From: Lamellibrachia columna
Lineage: Eukaryota; Annelida; Polychaeta; Sabellida; Siboglinidae
Direction: 5' to 3'
DNA: 64,000 nt
Assembly (NCBI GenBank): GCA_963662155.1
Contig: OY759267.1
Span: 12,991,097 to 13,055,096 of the forward strand
Shown one piece after another: positions 45,701-55,700 of this stretch. Every line of letters starts with the position of its first letter. Position 1 is the stretch's first letter. Made by a program: the position numbers and the translations under genes. A model generated the notes under the pieces. It saw only the letters and a list, made by a program, of their open reading frames with translations, ran no database searches and had not been told where the DNA came from.

Positions 45701-48700
45701 GCTGACAATAGTGTCTCATCACAACAATCAACAGACCTGCATGGCTGACAATGGTGACTCAACACAACAATCAACAGATTGGCATGGCTGATAATGGTGT
45801 CTCAACACAACAATCAACAGACTGACATGGCTGATAATGGTGTCTCAACACAACAATCAACATACCTGCATGGCTGACAATGGTGTCTCAACACAACAAT
45901 CAACAGACCTGCATGGCTGACAATTGTGTCTCAACACAACAATCAACAGACTTGCATGACTGGTCTTAACACAACAATCAACAGACTTGCATGACTGGCA
46001 ATAGTGTCTCAACACAACAATCAACAGACTGACATGGCTGCCAATGGTGTCTCAACACAACAATCAACATACCTGCATGGCTGACAATGGTGTCTCAACA
46101 TAACAATCAACAGACCTGCACAGCTGATAATGGTGTCTTATCACAACAATCAACATACCTACATGGCTGACAATGGTGTCTCATCACAACAATCAACAGA
46201 CTTGCATTGCTGACAATGGTGTCTCATCACAACAATCAACAGACCTGCATGGCTGACAATGGTGTCTCATCACAACAATCAAAAGACCTGCACGGCTGAC
46301 AATGGTGTCTCAACACAACAATCAACAGACCTGCATAGCTGACAATGGTGTCTCAATGCAACAATCAACAGACTTGCACGGCTGATAATGGTGTCTCAAG
46401 ATAGTGGGTCTGACTGGCGAAAGTATTGGTATAGTTTGAAAATAATTAACTGTCCATCACATAATTTGATTCTCATCACACCAGATATGTAAGCAGCAAT
46501 AACCTTACCTGGACAGGTATGTTCATCAGCAGAGTCACCACAATTGTCATAACCATCACATACGAGACTTCTGCTGATGCAGCGGTCCTGATGCATACAC
46601 TGAAATGTGTATTGTCGATTTGTGCAGTAATCTGAAAATAACCATTGTGACAGCAATTCAGGTGACAGTTGATATAAGGGGGTTTCTACTTTTACAGGCA
46701 CATTTTGAGTATTTTATTACATACAATACATTGTAGTGAAATAATAATATAAATTAATTATACAGTGTCATATCTGAACATTATATTAATATACCAAGCA
46801 GACCTGAATTTATCAATTTCAATTACACACCAATTACAAATACCAATTCCAATTACACCTCAAAAATACCAATTCCAATTATCAATTCCATTTCAAAATA
46901 ATATGTGAATACAGCAACCATATAGACATACTCAACACCCAAACATAACATCAATTTTAGAGCAGTTTTTTTTTTTATTTCTGTGTATTATGGTACATAA
47001 TGGCAAACAAATGTGACACATGCAACATATTATATTTTATTGACTATTTGTAATTTGAGTTAAAAAGTTACATGATGTAATTGAAAAAGTAACCGAAGAG
47101 TAACTGGAAATACCAATTACATTTTCACCAATTCCAATTACATTTAAAAACAAAATACCATTTCCAATTCCAGAATTGGAATTGGCTTTTCATTTCCAAT
47201 TACAATGTAATTGACCCCAATTTGTGACAACAGTACTGGATATGTGAATGTAATGCTGGTGACCAGCACGTAGTTGACAAAAATGCATATAAATACAGCT
47301 CCAATCACTAAATGAAAGCAATGGCGTTGTTATCTAGAATCTCGCAAAGTTTAGTCTCCCATTAGTCCACCACGCTACCATGTAGTGGCACAACAGGTTA
47401 CATAAATTTTTTTGCAATTTAAATCAAAGATGGCCCATGGTTGAATGCCCCCCCTACCCCTCTAAATATGCAATTGAGTGAAAGGTCCTATTATTGGTGA
47501 CTATATGTCACATGATATCTGCCACTAGCAGCCATATATCAGCATCAGTGCTTTTTCGGTAATATAAACAATTTGTAGAACAATTGTCACATAGTTGACA
47601 ATCAATTAAACAAGTTTTATTTTATAGATACAAAATCAAAGGCAAATAACTTAATGAATGGAATAGGGAAACTGTTAACTGTTGTCCAACATTTCATGTA
47701 GCGGGCCAAATGTCAGACAAATAGGACCTGCATTTGGCCACTTATGACCTGGGTGTAGTCCAAAGGAGTCAGATACCCCCCAGATCCCAAGGGAGTAGAC
47801 ACCCCCAGATCCTGAGGGAGCACAGACACCCCCAGATCCAGAGGGAGTCAGATACCTCAGATCCTGAGGGAGTCAGACATCCCCCAGATCCTGAGGGAGT
47901 CACACACACCCCAGATCCCAAGGGAGACAGACACCCCTAGATCCCAAGGGAGACAGACCCCCTAGGTCCCAAGGGAGACAGACACCCCTAGATCCCAAGG
48001 AGACAGACACCCCTAGGTCCCAAGGGAAACAGACACCCCTAGATCCCAAGGGCGACAGACACCCCTAGATCCCAAGGAGACAGACACCCCTAGGTCCCAA
48101 GGGAGACAGACACCCCTAGATCCCAGGGGAGACAGACACCCCTAGATCCCAAGGAGACAGACACCCCTAGGTCCCAAGGGAGACAGACACCCCTAGATCC
48201 CAAGGGTGACAGACACCCCTAGATCCCAAGGAGACAGACACCCCTAGGTCCCAAGGGAGACAGACACCCCTAGATCCCAAGGGCGACAGACACCCCTAGA
48301 TCCCAGGGGAGACAGACACCCCTAGATCCCAAGGAGACAGACACCCCTAGGTCCCAAGGGAGACAGACACCCCTAGATCCCAAGGGAGACAGACACCCCT
48401 AGGTCCCAAGGAGACAGACACCCCTAGGTCCCAAGGGAGACAGACACCCCTAGATCCCAAGGAGACAGACACCCCTAGGTCCCAAGGGAGACAGACACCC
48501 CTAGATCCCAAGGGAGACAGACACCCCTAGGTCCCAAGGAGACAGACACCCCTAGGTCCCAAGGGAGACAGACACCCCTAGATCCCAAGGAGACAGACAC
48601 CCCTAGGTCCCAAGGGAGACAGACACCCCTAGATCCCAAGGAGACAGACACCCCTAGGTCCCAAGGGAGACAGACACCCCTAGATCCCAAGGAGACAGAC

Positions 48701-51700
48701 ATCCCTAGATCCCAAGGGAGACAGACACCCCTAGATCCCAAGGAGACAGACACCCCTAGGTCCCAAGGGAGTCAGACACCCCTAGATCCCAAGGGAGACA
48801 AACACCCCTAGATCCCAAGGAGACAGACACCCCTAGGTCCCAAGGGAGACAGACACCCCTAGATCCCAAGGGAGACAGACACCCCTAGGTCCCAAGGAGA
48901 CAGACACCCCTAGGTCCCAAGGGAGACAGACACCCCTAGATCCCAAGGAGACAGACACCCCTAGGTCCCAAGGGAGACAGACACCCCTAGATCCCAAGGA
49001 GACAGACACCCCTAGGTCCCAAGGGAGACAGACACCCCTAGATCCCAAGGAGACAGACACCCCTAGGTCCCAAGGGAGACAGACACCCCTAGATCCCAAG
49101 GGAGACAGACACCCCTAGATCCCAAGGAGACAGACACCCCTAGGTCCCAAGGGAGTCAGACACCCCTAGATCCCAAGGGAGACAGACACCCCTAGATCCC
49201 AAGGAGACAGACACCCCTAGGTCCCAAGGGAGACAGACACCCCTAGATCCCAAGGGAGACAGACACCCCTAGATCCCAAGGAGACAGACACCCCTAGATC
49301 CCAAGGGAGTCAGACACCCCTAGATCCCAGGGGAGACAGACACCCCTAGATCCCAAGGGAGACAGACACCCCTAGATCCCAAGGGAGACAGACACCCCTA
49401 GATCCCAAGGGAGACAGACACCCCTAGATCCCAAGGAGTCAGACACCCCTAGATCCCAAGGGAGTCAGACACCCCTAGATCCCAGGGGAGACAGACACCC
49501 CAGATCCCAAGGGAGACAGACACCCCTAGATCCCAAGGGAGACAGACACCCCTAGATCCCAAGGGAGACAGACACCCCTAGATCCCAAGGAGTCAGACAC
49601 CCCTAGATCCCAAGGGAGTCAGACACCCCTAGATCCCAAGGGAGACAGACACCCCTAGATCCCAAGGAGTCAGACACCCCTAGATCCCAAGGGAGACAGA
49701 CACCCCTAGATCCCAAGGGAGACAGACACCCCTAGGTCCCAAGGAGACAGACACCCCTAGGTCCCAAGGGAGACAGACACCCCTAGATCCCAAGGAGACA
49801 GACACCCCTAGGTCCCAAGGGAGACAGACACCCCTAGATCCCAAGGAGACAGACACCCCTAGGTCCCAAGGGAGACAGACACCCCTAGATCCCAAGGAGA
49901 CAGACACCCCTAGGTCCCAAGGGAGACAGACACCCCTAGATCCCAAGGAGACAGACACCCCTAGGTCCCAAGGGAGTCAGACACCAGTTGAATTTTTGTA
50001 TTGGGACACCCAGTTTCCTCAACCACAGACAAATGTGACCTTCCACCATGAAATGAGTCTCATTACACGATCCATCATTTTCTAGTTATTGGTACCACGA
50101 GAAAGAGGAGAAAAGGTGCTTTCCAATGATGCCACAAACTTGGTACCATCTTAACTCCATACAAAGTTACACAATTTTTAACTTGGTACATACAGAAAAA
50201 ACAATTAAGAGAAATCGCACTCTAAAAGTTTGAGTATATTTGTTTACAGATTTCCCTTGACAACCACTATTTGTTATATTTATAAATTAATACAAATTCA
50301 CATGGTTGTTCTCTGTGTTAGAGATTGCATACATTTAGTCACCCAGTAAATACAAACAAATATAATTTTTTATATCAATAAAATAATCAACAACATTTTA
50401 AAGCTTAAATTTATTTTGTTTCTTCCTGTAATTGTGTATACCAAATGAAAGGTAATGTGAATAGGAACACTGTTTGTTCAGCAAAAAATAATGGTATGCA
50501 TGTGATTATGCAAATGAGCCAACAAGATGGCAACCAAAATGTTACGGTAAAATAAGATACTGCTAGAGCATTTAACAACTACATCTAGTACATGTTTAAA
50601 AAAACTTATCTGTATAATTGTATAGGGTGTAATATGTAAAACAATTCTGAAAATTTTTATATTAGACAATTATAAGTTGAAATATTGCTTGGTAAGACAG
50701 GTCAATGGCTCCAACAAAGTTAAAATAAGTGTAAAATTAGTGTAAAATAAGTATAACACAGGTATCGCTGCATCAGTGACACTGCTGTCAGAATCCATAG
50801 CCAAGCCCGAATTTCAAGCATTATTGCTCCCACAGCACTACTACTGGCTACACTGGCACTGTCAGTGACACTCATACTGTCGGCTACACTGGCACTGTCA
50901 GCGGCACTCGTACTGTCGGCTACACTGGCACTGTCAGCGACACTCGTACTGTTGGCTACACTGGCACTGTCAGCGACACTCGTACTGTCAGCTACACTGG
51001 CACTGTCAGCGACACTCGTACTGTCGGCTACACTGGCACTGTCATCGACACTCGTACTGTCGGCTACACTGGCACTGTCAGCGACACTCATACTGTCGGC
51101 TACACTGGCACTGTCAGTGACACTCGTACTGTTGGCTACACTGGCACTGTCAGTGACACTCGTACTGTCGGCTACACTGCCGCTTTCACTCTCAATATTC
51201 GACCGAAAAAATATTCATCAATTAGTCCCTGAATCTATGCCAACATTGTCTGCTACATTGGCAGCAGTGGCAGACTACTAGGTGTCACACAACAAAGGGG
51301 CAGACTACTAGGTGTCACACAACAAAGGGGCAGACTACTAGGTGTCACACAACAAAGTGGCAGACTACTAGGTGTCACACAACAAAGTGGCAGACTACTA
51401 GGTGTCGCACAACAAAGTGGCAGACTACTAGGTGTCACACAACAAAGTGGCAGACTACTAGGTGTCGCACAACAAAGTGGCAGACTACTAGGTGTCGCAC
51501 AACAAAGAATATATAGGCAACATAACAAATATTTAGCAACAGCTAAAATCTAAAAATCAACCTGACCAACCCATGGCTTCATTTTTGGCCTGTATCTTAA
51601 CATGACTGGTAGTGCAAAGTGACTCATTTCATGGTGGAGGATCTAATGCCCTGCGCAGCCCGGGCTTTGGGTCCAAGCTCGGCCTGGCCCACAGCCCATG

Positions 51701-52692
51701 GGCCAGGTCGGGCCGGCCTCTACATAATTTAACGGGCCGGGCCGATACTGGGCCTGCGGGCCCGGGCCGGGCCTGGGCTGAAAACAATTTAAACACAACG
51801 GGCTTGGGCCAGGCCTGGGCCTAGTGTGAGCAGGCAGGGTCGGGCCTGGGCTAGGCCTGGACATAATAAAAATATTCATACAAAACACCGATTATTACTT
51901 TATTTTTTAATAAAAACTTATTATAAATTGTAATTCCGGTTAATGAATGCTTAAAATTATTTCTTTAGTATTATATAGTTGCAAATTGAGACCTTGCATG
52001 GAATCCAATGGCCCCATAAGTTCACTTGGCTGGAAGTAGCCAGCCCCAAATGTTTACTTCAGAAATATTTGCAGAGGCAATCAAGCCATGATTAACTATC
52101 AACTTATCACCCTTTGACCCTACCAGTGGACATTCTATTGTCTAGGTCTTCCCTCCAAACATTGCCCACCTGAATGACCTGCCCACTGCCATGTGCCCAC
52201 TATGCCACTAGCCCACTACCAAGTACCCAACCCAGTTGGTAATTGGTATTTCTCCCCAGTCCTAATTCATTCACACTTGTACTAATTCACACATGTCTGA
52301 ACCTGTCTGTCTCAGGCTAGTGACTGCAGGCCTGCTGGAAATGCCACTGGGTGTCAGTGCCAGTGGGTAACATTTAATTGAAATATCCTATTAAATGATG
52401 TTAACTTAGTTGAGCTAATTCAATTAACAATATAAATTGGGGTTATGGCTTGCATATGGGTTAAGTCAGGGTTAGATAAACAGCATAAGCCAATACATTA
52501 AAGCCAAATATAACAAATGTTATCATATTCAATAGTAATGACACTAAGAAGTTTTTCTTTATTTTTCTTCAGGATATTCGTAAGTTTGATGAAGTTGGTG
52601 GTGCTGGATTTTTATAACTCATCCAGCACACTATGGACCTTCAGCATAAGAGTAGTACTCCACTAAGCGCTAAGGATATTATGCCCCATCCC

Positions 52693-52731
<39 letters not shown>

Positions 52732-55700
52732 TTTTATTTAATAAAACAATAAGTCTGTTTTACAGTTTATTTGTTTTTCGTCTTTGTTATAAGATTATAG
52801 GTTTATCTTCTCTAAACTTAGCGGGCCGCGGGCTTGCGGGCCGCAGGCTTACCCATCTTTGGTCCGCGGGTATGGGCCGGGCCTGGGCCTAAAACTTGCG
52901 GGCTGGGCCTGGGCCAAACATTCACGGTCTGGGTCGGGCCTGGGCTTAAATTCTAGTTTGTGGGCCTGGGCCGGGCTTGAAAAATTATTGCGGGCCTGAG
53001 CCGGGCCTGGACTCTAACTGCTAATTGCGGGCCGGGCTTGGGATCAAATTCTAGGCCCGTGCATGGCACTAGTCCGAGGGTCACAAATGCAGACAGTGAA
53101 ACAGAAAGTGTTTCAGAAAATCATAACTCACTATTGTATGAGTTTGTTGGGACAAAGTAGGTAAATGTGGCCTTGAATGCTGATCTCTGGCAATCATATT
53201 TCAGGCGTATGTAGACTCCAGATGAACTGAATACACTTCGTGTTGTGTGGACAAGAGGTGCATCTGACGTGATGCCTCGTCGTATCTCCAACTGCCACCG
53301 ATCAACATCTGAAACAGCAGCAAGATACAGTCACTTAAACATAATGTGTGGCTCAAAAATGACTGCTCATAATACTCTGCACCAAATGTCTTTTAGCATC
53401 ATCAGTTATTTATCAGCACCTTTCAGCCAATTATGTTCTTCACACAAACAAGCTTTTTCAGTTATAGCTTTTGCAAAATGTCCCCCTGCCACAACAGGGC
53501 CTCAGTCATGTGTCCTCCAAGGCATGTCTACCTGCCACAACAGGGCCTCAGTCGTGTCATCCCAGGCATGTTCACCTGCCACAACAGGGCCTGTCGTCCC
53601 AGGCATGCCTACTTGTCACAACAGGGTCTCAGTCCTGTGTCATCCCAGGCATGCCTACCTGTCACAACAGGGTCTCAGTCATATGTCATCCCAGGCATGC
53701 CTACCTGTCACAACAGGGTCTCAGTCATGTCATCCCAGGCATGCTTACCTGTCACAACAGGATCTCAGTCATGTGTCATCCCAGGCATGCCTACCTGTCA
53801 CAACAGGGTCTCAGTCATGTCATCCCCGGGATGCCTACCTTGTCACAACAGGGTCTCAGTCATGTCATCCCCGGCATACCTACCTGTCACAACAGGGTCT
53901 CAGTGATGTGTCATCCCATTTTTTTTTAATTTGACTAATGTGTAACAAAAGTGTCACCATCTGGTGTTAGACAGTAGAAACCACTTTTCAGTTGTTCTAC
54001 ACTAATCACAATTAAACAGTTAAAAAAAAATTTATGTGCGTTTATAAGAACAGATTCCTTTACATTTTTCCATGGGCAAATTTTTTTTACAAAGTACTGT
54101 ACACATTTTAAGTCGAATACGGTACTCTTCCAGTCTTCTTAATACAATCAGAAAAGAAAAGGATTTACGAGTAACAATTAGGGCTGATATGAAAGTTTCA
54201 CAGCAGTTTGTAATTACAGCTTCAAAGGGTAATCAAATTATTGGCTTGATTAGAAGAAATATAACATATAAAGAAAAAGAGTTAATCATACCTTTGAATA
54301 AAGCAATAGCTACTACCTCATTTAAAATGTGTATGCAAACTTGGAGGCCATGGGAGAGAGAGCAACTCAACTAATTGCAAAACTGAGAAACCTTAGTTAA
54401 GAGAATGTGGTTTAACAACACCAGAGACAAGAGATTAAGAGGAGATCAAATTGTTTTTAAGATATGGAATGTTTATGAAAATATTGATAGAAGCATTTTA
54501 TCTCACTTAAGGAAGAAAGAAGAACTTGAGGACACAAAGTAACGTTAGTGAAGGAACAGTGTAGATTAGATATCAGAAAGTACTCATTCTCACAGAGGAC
54601 GATAAATGAGATGGAACAAATTATCCTCTGATTATGTAATTGCTTGCAGCGTGAATACGTTTAAAAATAAAATTGACAAATATCTCAGAAGGGCAGGTTA
54701 CATGTAGATGAATAATTGTTCGACTCTCGATAAGCCAATGGCCTTGTCCATGTTCCATGTGGGGTTTTTCTGTGTAGAATGGCAATCTTGTCAAATCTTG
54801 TATTATTTAATGTGAACTAATGGACTTTAAGTGCTAGTGACATATATTAATGTTGAAATGTTTTTTTATTTATTTGCTGAACATTTTTTGGCAGCTTAAT
54901 CTCACCAACTCTGTTGTATGTGTGCGACTACACTGTTGTCATTGGATCTGGTGTATACAACTGCCTGAAGTCTACTTAGCGCCATCAGTTAGTCGTGGGG
55001 CTACCTTTGTACACACCCTCATTTATTGGTGGCACTTCACTGGTGATCTGCTCATTCTGCACTATTAAATTAATCTTTAGAAACCTACAATTACAGTGAT
55101 CTTACAGTGATTTTCTTCAAAGTTGACTAGGACGCGAGATGCCCCTACTTCACTGGGTGAACCAATGACCCACAAACAGTCAACTCTGTCACCAGGCAAA
55201 CAGTCGGGAGATTCAAAGTGGCCACCTGGTTGTCGGTGGAAGTACTTCCCACGCACTGAAAACAAAACACACAAAACATTCATCTGCAACTTGAACTTAA
55301 AGCACATCACAGCACTATCAAAATGTGGCTACATTGTAAATATATAATCTGCATGCCTTTCTGTCAAATATCATGTCACATTCATTCTTAGAATTTATGT
55401 TATCTATTATATTCACTGTCACATTCATTATAACTATGCTTGTATAACCAAAAAGCACTTGTGCAATTTTGGCTCTTCATGGCATGTACAATTGGCATGG
55501 TACAACTGGTTGGATGGCATGTACAACTGGCATGGTATAACTGGATGGATGTCATGTACAATTGGCATGGTACAACTGGTTGAATGTCATGTACAATTGG
55601 CATGGTACAACTGGTTGGATGTCATGTACAATTGGCATGGTACAACTGGTTGGATGTCATGTACAATTGGCATGGTACAACTGGTTGGATGTCATGTACA

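Noticed and set aside
45535..46405. CRISPR-like array of regularly spaced repeats
   Set aside because: Units are contiguous and similar throughout, without unique spacers, and the genome is eukaryotic. The same applies to the other minisatellites.
48475..49958. Repeated minus-strand ORFs (SLGSRGVCLPWDLG type)
   Set aside because: They arise from a stop-free 51-bp higher-order minisatellite inside an intron; no splice sites or unique coding sequence flank them.
50720..51528. ORFs in the 36-bp and 30-bp arrays (Ala/Ser/Val and Cys/Pro/Leu rich)
   Set aside because: Unit lengths divisible by three keep frames open; both strands and several frames are open, and the arrays lie in an intron.
53245..53934. 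Plus-strand ORFs of about 150-230 codons (CHNRVSVMSSQACLP type)
   Set aside because: Products of the 45-bp minisatellite; three frames are open over the same bases.
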